Assembly: GCF_003946725.1 (NCBI RefSeq) | Contig: NZ_RHOY01000006.1 | Span: forward strand, 1 to 64,000 | Origin: Agrilactobacillus yilanensis | GTDB taxonomy: Bacteria > Bacillota > Bacilli > Lactobacillales > Lactobacillaceae | Length of the DNA: 64,000 nucleotides | Direction: 5' to 3' | Shown here: positions 1 to 7,712 of the stretch, one piece after another | Numbering within the stretch: the stretch's first letter is position 1 | Layout of the letters: the number at the start of each line of letters is the position of its first letter | Made by a program: the position numbers and the translations under genes | Notes under the pieces: generated by a model | What the model was told of the DNA's origin: nothing | The model's database searches: none | Seen by the model: the letters and a program-made list of their open reading frames with translations, nothing else

Positions 1-72
1 GATTTTAGTTTCTGGAGTTTGTTAGTGCTAACGATAATTGTGATTTTTTACTTGACAGGGGTCATTACATAA
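1..72 (+). CDS. C-terminal end of an unidentified membrane protein (partial)
   Basis: Frame 1 is open from the first base to TAA at 70-72 and encodes a strongly hydrophobic tail (about 23 residues, rich in L, I, V and F), typical of a last transmembrane helix. The rest of the gene lies outside the window, so the family cannot be named. The stop codon touches the first hairpin element, the same arrangement as at asnA and cadA further right. Confidence 0.55.
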   Translation, partial: DFSFWSLLVLTIIVIFYLTGVIT

Positions 73-189
73 CAGCGTGAACTAGAGCGGGAAAGTCTCG
101 AGCACTAACCTAGACTTACGACATAAGCCTGGTCTTGGCTTGTGAGTAAGGCGTAGTTAGGTGAGAGCTTTGCTCTAGTGAACGCGTTT
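72..189 (+). repeat. modular hairpin element, unit A1 (type 1 arms)
   Basis: Begins right at the upstream stop codon. Outer helix GCGT/ACGC, then a tandem G-A/A-G mismatch, arm ACTAGAGC pairing with GCTCTAGT, a one-sided GGG bulge, inner helix AAAGC/GCTTT, CTAAC/GTTAG, the conserved CCTAG/CGTAG internal loop, and an apical hairpin with CTTAC/GTAAG. Ends ACGCGTTT. It has the same layout as the other units in the window. Confidence 0.85.
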
Positions 190-196
190 CAAAACC

Positions 197-312
197 AGAG
201 CGTGAACCAACACGGGTTGATTTCGCAATATAACCTAGACTTGGCAGGTAGTCGCTGGCGACTAGCAACAAGGCGTAGTTATATGTAGAAATCAGTGTTG
301 GTGAGCGCGTTT
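197..312 (+). repeat. modular hairpin element, unit A2 (type 2 arms)
   Basis: Second unit, 7 nt after A1. Arms ACCAACAC/GTGTTGGT, TGATTTC/GAAATCA and ATATAAC/GTTATAT, with apical GTCGC/GCGAC. The tandem GA mismatch, GGGT bulge and CCTAG/CGTAG loop are kept although the arm sequences are unrelated to A1. Confidence 0.85.
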
Positions 313-316
313 ATCC

Positions 317-340
317 AGAGCGTAATAACCTAGCCCTAGC
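317..340 (+). repeat. truncated hairpin element
   Basis: Contains the AGAGCGT start and the TAACCTAG core of the element family but lacks the arms and the 3' half. It runs into the terminator hairpin at 349. Confidence 0.5.
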
Positions 341-348
341 AAATAATC

Positions 349-397
349 GCTGGTGCATCTTGGACAGAGTCATTAATCCAAGATGCACCAGCTTTTT
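349..397 (+). terminator. intrinsic terminator, + strand
   Basis: A perfect 16-bp stem (349-364 with 377-392) and 12-nt loop are followed by TTTTT. It would end transcription of the upstream membrane-protein gene after transcription passes through the hairpin elements. Confidence 0.75.
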
Positions 398-460
398 GTT
401 TGTAAGGACACATAACGAGGCCTTACTATGCGCCGATAGCTTCAAAAACATTTTATAAAC

Positions 461-487
461 AAAAAAACAGCCGCCTTTTGACGACTG
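461..487 (-). terminator. terminator of the surface-protein gene
   Basis: On the minus strand, CAGTCG pairs with CGGCTG (one G-T pair) and is followed by seven T. It lies about 90 bp past the stop of the surface-protein gene. Confidence 0.65.
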
Positions 488-574
488 CTAAAACAATTCT
501 AAGATAAAACCAATTATTTATCTCAGTTCATTTTTTAAAATTCTATTTCTCCACCTTTAACAACATCACTCAAT

Positions 575-2253
575 TTACGCTGGGTAATACGCACCTAAAT
601 CCGCATAAACCCATTGGTTATTATTGCCTAAGCAAAGCGCTTGGCGCCCATCAATGTAGCGTACGCCAAAAACTTTATAAGCATCTGCAGGGGCTGCAGC
701 CATTGAATGGCCTTCTTGTGTCATAAGTGTTGCTTGGTCTTTTAATACAAAAGTACCACTTAATGGTGCCTTAAGTTCAACGTTTTTAGCATCTACCCAT
801 TGGTTATTTCCTAATTTATAGGCTGTTATCTGACCATTTTTAGTGGCCACTTGATAAGCTTGCCAAGTTCTATTTTTTTGAAGTTGATCTTGTAAGTTAC
901 CATTTTGCTGGCTCAAATCTGCAGCTGTGTATAACGGTACTTGGCGGCCGTTGGAATAAACAATAGCCTTGCTTTCAGTCACCGTTGGTTTTACTTGATT
1001 CTGTAAAATAAGTAACAAGTTTGCATCAACCCATTGATTTCTTCCTAAATCGTAAGCCACAATCTTCCCAGAAGCATCCATAGCTACTCGAATGACCCGC
1101 CATTGATCGTATCTTGTATCTAACCATTCACGCCGCCATGTTAATTCAGGGTTTCGGTAAACTGGTAGCGCTTGATAATTAGAATCCACGATCATATCGT
1201 CTTTGGGGATAATCGTTAACTTGTCGGTATCCGGCTGTTGCCCTGGATCTACAACAACATTATCATCAGTATCATCATCATTTCCTGGGGTAACAACTGG
1301 CGGTACAATCGGATCTACTGGGTCTTTTTCTACTTCATAAGTTGCATTAATCGTTGTTTCTGCTGGGACCGTCTCCAAAGTAAACGTTCCATCTGTATCT
1401 TTAGGGGTCCCGTCAGCAGCATTGGCCCAACTCTTGAGGGTATAGGTCTTATTGTCCTTCGTTATGGTCTTATATAATTCCTTTGTATAATCAACAGCAC
1501 CCTCAAATAATTTGGGATCATCATTATTGTTAATCGTCTCAGTTTGGAGTTGCTTACCCTCACTGTCTAAATAGTTAATGGTGATTTTTGCATCAGGGGC
1601 CGTCGTATAATAAGCAGTGACCTCTCCCCCTTTGTCGCCGCCGTCTTTATTTCTATTGACATATTTTTCGCCCACAGGTGTTACCACAGGTGTTAGTCTT
1701 GACTTATCCCAATCCGCATGATCAAACGTATAGCGTGGACCTGGGCTGGGGATGGGGATCTCAGAAGAAGCGTCATACTCAACAAGCATTGTACCTTGCT
1801 TTATATCGTCTCCACCCACATCTTTGTAATTAATTTTTAATTGGGTATCCTCGACTTCTCCATAATACACATTAACTTCAATATCCTCCCCGTTAAAGAT
1901 ACCCCAAAAGATAACATCTTCCCCCTTATTTAGCCAGTTCAGTCTCAGGCGCCCTAATATTTCTGGACCCACAATAAGCTCGAAAGAATCAGCACTGTAC
2001 CCAGGCCAAGTAACCGGTAGATAGGCACCCCCTCAGCATCAACGCTGCCTTCCAGCTCTACGTTCTCATCTTTTATAGGTTCACCATGATTCTCAGGCGT
2101 ACCCACATACCTATTTATGGTAGCCGTAGCCGCCTGAACAGTCGCTGTCTGTCCGCCAATCAGACCTTGTTGCCATATTAGTCCGATACTTAAACTGGCT
2201 AATGCTACTAACAATCCTAAAGCATACCGCAATCGGTCATTTGATTTAACCAT
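575..2253 (-). pseudogene. secreted SLAP/MucBP surface adhesin, frameshifted at a G5 tract
   Basis: Two overlapping frames form one broken gene. The upstream frame (2253-1954, after AAGGGGG and ATG) gives a signal peptide of about 42 residues. The downstream frame (ending 575) has MucBP-like strands with an ITINYLDSEGK core, a Pro/Asp-rich linker and three C-terminal SLAP-type repeats ending in NQWVDA or NQWVYA, which in lactobacilli bind the cell wall non-covalently. No LPXTG is present. The frame is lost at a run of five G (plus strand C5, 2028-2032). A sixth G would join both frames into a 559-residue protein with no internal stop. The early product is 99 residues and ends by chance in a hydrophobic helix. 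This may be phase variation, a fixed mutation or a read error. Confidence 0.75.
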
Positions 2254-2385
2254 AATTATCCCCCTTAATACTGAATTAAAAATTTTACTTCCAACTTTAG
2301 TATACCTATCTATTATTAGATTCTCAAGATAAGAAAATAATAATTATATCGTTTAGTGAAATTACAATAATAATAAAATCAAAAA

Positions 2386-2443
2386 TAAAAACCTATGACT
2401 GCTTCTGATAAATTCTTTAAAGCCAGCAAGTCATAGGTTTTTA
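2386..2443 (-). terminator. terminator of the VOC gene
   Basis: AAACCTATGACT and AGTCATAGGTTT form a long stem just past the stop codon; a T-rich run follows on the minus strand. Confidence 0.7.
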
Positions 2444-2444
2444 C

Positions 2445-2900
2445 TTAATTTTTAAACGTGGACCAAGGCGAACTATGTAACATCCAGTTCACGCCATATT
2501 TATCAACGAAATGGCCCATTTTACCGCCCCAGAACTGTTCTGCATAAGGCATCGTTATATTGACCGTATCTGAAGCTTCAATTTTTGCATAAAAAGCATC
2601 AGCTGCTGCCACACTCTCAGGATCTTCGCTGTTCACATCCAGCATTACTGAAATTTGATTTGACGGTGCACCACCATGGCCAAAAGCATCAGCACATTCA
2701 AATTTGTTGCCTAAGATCGTAAACACGGCATGCATAGTCATACTCTCAAGATCAGTATCGTCTGGTAATCCAAATTGCTTTGCTTGTTCTGGCTTTGGTG
2801 TTAACCGATAAACATCTGTTGCCCCAAAGACCTCTTGGTAATATTCAATTGCGGCTTTTGCGTTTTCAAAAGCAAAATACGGGTAAACACGAATCTGCAT
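2445..2900 (-). CDS. PhnB-like VOC (glyoxalase-fold) protein
   Basis: At 151 residues this is the usual length for the PhnB/3-demethylubiquinone-methyltransferase-like branch of the VOC superfamily. It begins with the typical YPYFAFENAKAAIEYY segment and ends with the paired-beta motif around FVDKYGVNWML. Such cytosolic proteins bind a metal or small ligand in a beta-alpha-beta-beta-beta fold; their substrates are usually unknown. It is monocistronic, with its own terminator. Specific function is not claimed. Confidence 0.8.
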   Translation of the reverse strand: MQIRVYPYFAFENAKAAIEYYQEVFGATDVYRLTPKPEQAKQFGLPDDTDLESMTMHAVFTILGNKFECADAFGHGGAPSNQISVMLDVNSEDPESVAAADAFYAKIEASDTVNITMPYAEQFWGGKMGHFVDKYGVNWMLHSSPWSTFKN

Positions 2901-2963
2901 TAGATCGCCTCCATTAGCTTGATAATGTTATTTTAACATAGCTCGGAAATGGGAACAAGCGTT

Positions 2964-3314
2964 TTATTCCCGTAGAATCTTTGCCATGGTCTTGCCCTTT
3001 GCCAGTTCGTCAATCAGCTTATCCAAATAGCGGATTTTTTGCATTATGGGGGCTTCAATGGTTTCTACCCGTACCCCACAGACCGTCCCTGTGATCAAAC
3101 TCGCCTTAGGGTTAAAAGCCGGTGCTTGGGCCAAAAAAGTTTCGAAGTCTACTTCTTGATCTATTTGCGTTTGTAAACCCTGGGCACTATAGCCGGTGAG
3201 CCAACAAATAATCTCGTCAACCTCTGCTTGTGTTCGGTTTTTGCGCTGTGCTTTTTGAACATACATGGGATAAATTCGGCTAAAGGACATCGTATAAATT
3301 TTAGGGGTTGCCAT
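2964..3314 (-). CDS. DUF2200 family protein
   Basis: A small cytosolic protein of 116 residues that matches the conserved DUF2200 pattern: [17 protein letters not shown] at the start, [12 protein letters not shown] in the middle, and CGVRVE...[14 protein letters not shown] at the end. The ATG at 3314 is chosen because GGAGG lies 8 nt upstream; an earlier in-frame ATG at 3329 has no such site. The function of the family is unknown. It is followed by the PadR/ABC operon on the same strand, but a 33-bp gap and its own ribosome site leave cotranscription open. Confidence 0.8.
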   Translation of the reverse strand: MATPKIYTMSFSRIYPMYVQKAQRKNRTQAEVDEIICWLTGYSAQGLQTQIDQEVDFETFLAQAPAFNPKASLITGTVCGVRVETIEAPIMQKIRYLDKLIDELAKGKTMAKILRE

Positions 3315-3347
3315 AAATTTCGCCTCCAATATGAATCGTTAATTTGA

Positions 3348-4100
3348 TTATACGCGACGATACAAGCGTAAGCCAATAATATAAGCGACCAATGTAATCC
3401 CCGCCAGCCATAGCAGCGCTAACCAGCCGTGATTGCCAACGTTTTGTACCGCCAATAATTGACGTATGGTCATAATGACATGGGTCATCGGCTGATGTTC
3501 GGCAAATAAATGCAGCGGCTTTGGCATCCCGGTTACCGGTACGAATGCGGAACTGACAAATAATAATAACAACAGAATATAAGAAAAGGCACTGGCCCCG
3601 TCTACACTGCTGGCCGCCAGCGCAAAGGGCACCGACAGCCAAGTAATCGTTATCGCAAAGCCGATCAGCAATAAGCCGACTAAAACCCAAGCCCCCACTG
3701 AAGCCGAACTGCGAAAGCCAATCAAAACGCCAACTAACAGCACAATCCCCGTCGAAATTAGCATGAAGCTCACTGAAGCCAACGCCTGACCACCTAAAAC
3801 CGAAACTTTAGAAATCGGCAGCGACTTAAACCGATCAAACATCCCTGACGTCTTATCCACATTGATCCGCATTGCAGTATAAGCCGCACCGGAAGCAATC
3901 GTAATTAACAAAATCCCAGGCAATACATAATTAATATAATCTCCATGGGCAACACCGGCAATTTTCATCGAACCGCCAAACAAATAAACCATCATCAATA
4001 AAATCATAATTGGCATTAAAACTACGGTAATAATCGTATCTGGACTGCGCAAATTATGCTTGATTAACCGTCCAGCTAACGTAAACGTATCCTTTAACAT
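3348..4100 (-). CDS. ABC-2 type exporter permease
   Basis: A 250-residue integral membrane protein with six predicted helices and the ABC-2 layout seen in DrrB-like drug or lipid exporters. The conserved region around NVDKTSGMFDRFKSLPIS fits the cytoplasmic loop of that family. It overlaps the stop codon of the ATPase gene by 1 nt, so translational coupling is likely. With the ATPase it would form a 2+2 exporter in the membrane. The substrate is unknown; in PadR-controlled loci it is often a toxic compound or antibiotic. Confidence 0.9.
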   Translation of the reverse strand: MLKDTFTLAGRLIKHNLRSPDTIITVVLMPIMILLMMVYLFGGSMKIAGVAHGDYINYVLPGILLITIASGAAYTAMRINVDKTSGMFDRFKSLPISKVSVLGGQALASVSFMLISTGIVLLVGVLIGFRSSASVGAWVLVGLLLIGFAITITWLSVPFALAASSVDGASAFSYILLLLLFVSSAFVPVTGMPKPLHLFAEHQPMTHVIMTIRQLLAVQNVGNHGWLALLWLAGITLVAYIIGLRLYRRV

Positions 4101-5020
4101 TAAGACACCGCCTTTGTCAATTTTCGGAACACATCATCCAATGTTGGTGTCACGACTTTAAACGTCACTGGCGGACAATCCGCCGCCGCTAACGCCGTCA
4201 AAACAGCCGATGTTGTCTGAACCATTTCTGTCAGCGGCATGCTCAGACCGGTTGTATCCACCATTTTTGGTTTAAATTCATCCAATACCAATCTAGCCTG
4301 CTGGCAAAGTGCTGCTGTTGCAAACAATAATTCTAGCTGGTCGGTGCCTGCCAGCCGCTTCATCGCTGCCGGTGTACCGGTGGCAACAATTTGCCCATCT
4401 CGCAAAAAGCCAATGTTATCCGCCAATTGATCGGCTTCTTCCAAATATTGCGTTGTCAAAAAGATCGTCTTCCCCTGGGCCTTCAAAGTTTGGATCGTCC
4501 GCCAAAGGGCTTCTCGACTCGTGGGATCTAAGCCGGTTGTAGGTTCATCTAAAAATAAAATTTCTGGATCCCCCACTAGACTCATCGCTAGATCCAACCG
4601 CCGCCGCATCCCGCCAGAATAATCCGCGACCCGTTTATCTTTAGCCTGCAACAAATCAAATTGTTTTAATAAAGCTTTGGCCGCTGCCTTTGGTTGCCCC
4701 ACATGCCGCAGCCGCGCAATCAAAACTAAATTTTCGTAACCAGATAAAACATCATCCACCGTTGCCGCCTGAGCGCTGAAACTAAACAAGCGCTGTACTT
4801 GCAGCAAATTTTCGGTCACTGGCAGTTGGTTAATCGTGACCTGCCCTTGATCGCCCGCTAACAGCCCCGTCATTATTTTTAACAACGTACTCTTACCGGC
4901 ACCATTCGCACCTAGCAAGGCATAAATCGTACCTGCTGTCACATTCAAAGAAACATCTTCTAAAACGACTTGCTGTTTAAATCGTTTTTGCACATGGCTC
5001 ACTGTAATTATCGCTTCCAT
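4100..5020 (-). CDS. ABC transporter ATP-binding protein
   Basis: A 306-residue ATPase of the DrrA/CcmA type. Walker A is GANGAGKST near residue 38, the signature is YSGGMRRRLDL and Walker B is ILFLDEPTTGLDP. A C-terminal extension of about 90 residues is typical of drug-exporter ATPases. It lies 9 bp after the DUF1048 gene and overlaps the permease gene. It powers the exporter encoded by the next gene. Confidence 0.93.
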   Translation of the reverse strand: MEAIITVSHVQKRFKQQVVLEDVSLNVTAGTIYALLGANGAGKSTLLKIMTGLLAGDQGQVTINQLPVTENLLQVQRLFSFSAQAATVDDVLSGYENLVLIARLRHVGQPKAAAKALLKQFDLLQAKDKRVADYSGGMRRRLDLAMSLVGDPEILFLDEPTTGLDPTSREALWRTIQTLKAQGKTIFLTTQYLEEADQLADNIGFLRDGQIVATGTPAAMKRLAGTDQLELLFATAALCQQARLVLDEFKPKMVDTTGLSMPLTEMVQTTSAVLTALAAADCPPVTFKVVTPTLDDVFRKLTKAVS

Positions 5021-5029
5021 TATTAGCCC

Positions 5030-5359
5030 TCACTTCTTAAAAGCATCCCGGCGCAGTTTTTCCCGCTGGCTATTAATCCAAGTCGCCTCCGGATTTTCTT
5101 CGATCAAACTATCCGCAAAAGCTGTAATATCCGTCCCGACCACATCTCTAACGCCTAAGCCATCAGCAGCAGCGGCTTCAAACATATCCAGCACCGAATA
5201 CAAAATAATATAAATCTGACCATCTTTGGCCCAGTAGTTTAAATATTTTTCTAAGGCCTGCAGTGCTTGCCGAAAATCCGCCGGCAAAGCAGCCATGCGC
5301 TTGCGATAAGCACGATAGGCCTTTTTTTCTTCTCGCATTTTTTTAAGCCAAGTCATCAT
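5030..5359 (-). CDS. DUF1048 family protein
   Basis: A 109-residue soluble, mostly helical protein with the DUF1048 core (YLNYWAKDGQIYIILYSVLDMFEAAAADG). This family sits almost always between a PadR regulator and an ABC exporter, as here. The gene overlaps the PadR gene end by 17 nt, so the two are probably translated together. Its role is unknown; a regulatory or adaptor task for the exporter is inferred from context only. Confidence 0.8.
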   Translation of the reverse strand: MMTWLKKMREEKKAYRAYRKRMAALPADFRQALQALEKYLNYWAKDGQIYIILYSVLDMFEAAAADGLGVRDVVGTDITAFADSLIEENPEATWINSQREKLRRDAFKK

Positions 5360-5681
5360 TTTTTTCTGCCTCCAATTGGGTCATTTGTGCATTAAGATAG
5401 TGCCAGTGCTGCCAAAATTCCTGTAATCTTGCCTCACCAGCTGCGTTTAAGCGATAAAATTTCCGAGCTGGCCCGATACTGGATTTCTTTTTTTCAATGG
5501 CCACTAATTGATTTTTTTCCAGCCGCATCAAAATTGTATAAACGGTCCCTTCCACCACGTCCTCAAAGCCGTGATCGTTCAAGTACTTCGTAATCTCATA
5601 ACCATAAGTCTCTCCAGCACTGATCTTTTGCAGCACAATCCCTTCAAGGACACCTTTTAATAATTCCGTCGAAATTTTCAT
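5343..5681 (-). CDS. PadR family transcriptional regulator
   Basis: A 112-residue winged-helix protein starting ELLKGVLEGIVLQKIS with GYEITKYLNDHGF and EGTVYTILMRLEKNQLV, the PadR DNA-binding signature. It is the first gene of the exporter operon. An inverted repeat across the -10 region of its promoter (5696-5739) is the expected operator, so it probably represses itself and the exporter until a ligand binds. Confidence 0.92.
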   Translation of the reverse strand: MKISTELLKGVLEGIVLQKISAGETYGYEITKYLNDHGFEDVVEGTVYTILMRLEKNQLVAIEKKKSSIGPARKFYRLNAAGEARLQEFWQHWHYLNAQMTQLEAEKNDDLA

Positions 5682-5695
5682 GTTTTTGCCCCTGA

Positions 5696-5751
5696 CTACT
5701 TAGTATTAATTAGTACTGCTATATAGTAATACGTAGTAGATAATAAGTCAA
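5696..5751 (-). promoter_or_regulatory. promoter and PadR operator of the exporter operon
   Basis: On the minus strand, TTGACT (5751-5746), a 17-nt spacer and TACTAT (5728-5723) form a good promoter. Arms CTACTTAGTATTA (5696-5708) and TAATACGTAGTAG (5727-5739) are inverted repeats with 11 of 13 matches, covering the -10 box and spacer. This fits autorepression. Confidence 0.7.
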
Positions 5752-5752
5752 T

Positions 5753-5783
5753 AAAAAAAACGAGGTGGCTGCCTCGTTTTTTC
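5753..5783 (-). terminator. terminator of the SDR-acetyltransferase operon
   Basis: CGAGG and CCTCG around a 6-nt loop are flanked by A and T runs on both sides, so it can work in both directions. It separates the acetyltransferase gene from the PadR promoter. Confidence 0.75.
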
Positions 5784-6354
5784 AAATATTTTTAATGAAT
5801 CGGCTAGGATTCCCTGCAACAACCGTGTTAGCCGCCACATCTTTTGTGACCACACTACCGGCACCAACAATGGCATTTTCGCCCACGGTTACGCCAGGTA
5901 AAACAGTGGCATTAGCCCCAATCCATGCATTTTTTTCAATATGAATGGCTTTAGGTAAAATATCGCGCCGATGTGCATCTTTTGCGGCCACATGATTCAC
6001 TGAAATTAAGCTGACATTGGGGCCAATCAAAACACCATCGGCTAAATAAATCCCACCTAAATCCACAAACGTACAGTTTCGATTTATAAAAACGCCAGCG
6101 CCGATAAACAGATGCTGTCCAAAATCGGAATATAAAGGCGCATTAATTTCTGTATCTTCTGGAATCGGATAACCTACAATCTGACTCATCAGTTGACGCC
6201 GTTTTGGTCCTGCAGAATAAGTCGTATTAAATGCCGTTAATAATTCTGTTGTCCGTTCCGCAATTTGTTCAATTTTTCGAAATTCTGCATCATAAAAGTC
6301 TAACCGCTCACCTGCTAAGGCCCGCTGTAAAATTTCTGCTGTTTGCATCATCAT
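5782..6354 (-). CDS. sugar O-acetyltransferase (left-handed beta-helix)
   Basis: A 190-residue protein of the maltose/galactoside acetyltransferase family. An N-terminal MAC-type helical segment is followed by hexapeptide repeats (INRNCTFVDLGGI, GVLIGPNVSLISVNH, IGANATVLPGVTVGENAIVGAGSVVTKDV in parts) with the catalytic-type His in SVNH. It would transfer acetyl from acetyl-CoA to a sugar hydroxyl in the cytosol. GGAGGG stands before three ATG in a row; the first is taken. It follows the SDR gene by 14 bp, so the two share an mRNA. Confidence 0.88.
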   Translation of the reverse strand: MMMQTAEILQRALAGERLDFYDAEFRKIEQIAERTTELLTAFNTTYSAGPKRRQLMSQIVGYPIPEDTEINAPLYSDFGQHLFIGAGVFINRNCTFVDLGGIYLADGVLIGPNVSLISVNHVAAKDAHRRDILPKAIHIEKNAWIGANATVLPGVTVGENAIVGAGSVVTKDVAANTVVAGNPSRFIKNI

Positions 6355-6368
6355 GTGCCCTCCAAGCT

Positions 6369-7112
6369 TTACATCGGTTGTGTTGTCGGCCGAATAATTA
6401 GTTCATTGATTGAGACATGTTGCGGCGTGCCAATGGCATAGACCACTGCATCGGCCAAATCTTCCGGCTGTAAGGCAGTATCTGATTTTTCGTGCCATTG
6501 GTCGACTAAGGCTTGGGCGACTTTGGGATCACTGATGGATTTGTAAAGTTCTGTATCCACCATCCCCGGTGCCACAATGGTTGTCCGAATTTGATTTTTG
6601 CCTTCTTCTTGACGCAAACCTTCCATAATCGCCCGTACTGCAAATTTTGTACCGCAATAAACGGCTGATTCTGGATAAACAACATATCCGGCCACCGAAT
6701 CCGTTGCTAAAATATGGCCATAGCCTTGCTGATGCATAATTGGTAATACAGCTGAAATCCCATTTAAGACCCCGGTTACATTAATATCTAACATCCGCTG
6801 CCATTCATCCCGATGATTATCTGCTAATTTTGCCGTGGGCATGATTCCGGCATTATTATAAAAGGCATCAATTTTGCCAAATTTAACCATTGCCAATTTT
6901 ACCAGCCGCTGAACACTTTCAATATCACTAACATCTAGCGTTGCATAAGCAATTTGAGCCGCTGGCAAAGTTTTAGCCAAAGCCGCCAACTTCTTTTCCC
7001 GCCGAGCCCCAAAAACAACTTTTGCACCAGCTTCTACTAATTTAGTCACCGTCGCTGCACCAATACCACTGGAAGCCCCAGTCACAACAACAACTTTATC
7101 TTTTACACTCAT
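6369..7112 (-). CDS. SDR family oxidoreductase
   Basis: A classical short-chain dehydrogenase of 247 residues. It has the TGASSGIG cofactor loop near residue 12, NNAG near 89, catalytic Ser in ATDSVAGYV and YCGTKFA (YxxxK). Arg/Lys in the first turn (GARREKK) suggests NADP(H). The substrate is unknown. It is first in a two-gene unit with the acetyltransferase, with GGAGA just upstream of the ATG. Confidence 0.9.
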   Translation of the reverse strand: MSVKDKVVVVTGASSGIGAATVTKLVEAGAKVVFGARREKKLAALAKTLPAAQIAYATLDVSDIESVQRLVKLAMVKFGKIDAFYNNAGIMPTAKLADNHRDEWQRMLDINVTGVLNGISAVLPIMHQQGYGHILATDSVAGYVVYPESAVYCGTKFAVRAIMEGLRQEEGKNQIRTTIVAPGMVDTELYKSISDPKVAQALVDQWHEKSDTALQPEDLADAVVYAIGTPQHVSINELIIRPTTQPM

Positions 7113-7294
7113 TTAAATGTCTCCTTTGATTTGATGATGTCCTAAGCTTAAAACTTGATCCCTATAATATCCAATACTTATAATTTATAGTAGTTAATGC
7201 TTTTTAGTTATGAATGTCTTGCTGAAAAATCTGCCATTCACTTCTTTTTTAAAGGCCGATCGGTTTACGCTGACTTGATAGCGATTACATTTAT

Positions 7295-7338
7295 TTGACA
7301 TATGTCTTTACATTCATATTAGTAAATGATAATATGAA
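7295..7338 (+). promoter_or_regulatory. promoter and ArsR-family operator of the metal-efflux operon
   Basis: TTGACA at 7295-7300 and a TATTAG-like -10 at 7317-7322 precede the repressor gene. TTCATATT (7313-7320) and AATATGAA (7331-7338) are perfect inverted arms 10 nt apart, as in ArsR/CadC-type operators, and cover the -10 region. Confidence 0.65.
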
Positions 7339-7371
7339 CGTGTAAACAAATATTAATATGAGGTGACAACT

Positions 7372-7701
7372 TTGACTGAGGATTATACCCTCCAATTGAA
7401 ATTACTACATGGCTTTTCAAATAAGATTAGATACCGTATTTTAATGGTACTCAAAGACGGCGAACGAAATGTTTCCGATTTAGTAACCCTTGTGGGCGGC
7501 TCACAATCGGCAGTTTCACAACATTTGGCTTGTCTAAAAGACTGCGGTTTAATTGAAAAACGCTTAGAAGGTAAATTTTACTTCTATCGTTTAACTTCCC
7601 CCCAGATTCCTTTGCTGTTAGATCTATTGAATGAAAGTAGCCATGATTTCCATTGGGACGAACAATCCGAAGTGGTCAAATGTGAACACCATATGGCCTA
7701 G
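7372..7701 (+). CDS. ArsR-family metal-sensing repressor, CmtR-like
   Basis: A winged-helix repressor of 109 residues. The TTG at 7372 is preferred over the GTG at 7363: the ribosome site GAGGTGA at 7360-7366 overlaps that GTG and is correctly spaced from the TTG. The recognition helix carries HLACLKDCGL, with two Cys four residues apart, and a third Cys is in the tail (KCEHH). That Cys set matches the Cd/Pb sensor CmtR and not staphylococcal CadC, whose ELCVCD motif is missing. It likely represses itself and the ATPase 11 bp downstream and is released by Cd, Pb or a similar soft metal. Confidence 0.85.
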   Translation: MTEDYTLQLKLLHGFSNKIRYRILMVLKDGERNVSDLVTLVGGSQSAVSQHLACLKDCGLIEKRLEGKFYFYRLTSPQIPLLLDLLNESSHDFHWDEQSEVVKCEHHMA

Positions 7702-7712
7702 GAGGCATTATT

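Noticed and set aside
72-312. integron attC-like sites
   Set aside because: Hairpin shape and 3'-end position are suggestive, but there is no integrase, no GTTRRRY/RYYYAAC ends, and the units occur in clusters without cassette genes between them.
1238-1477. 79-codon plus-strand frame inside the adhesin gene
   Set aside because: Low-complexity Ile-rich translation of the antisense Asp-rich linker; no start signal.
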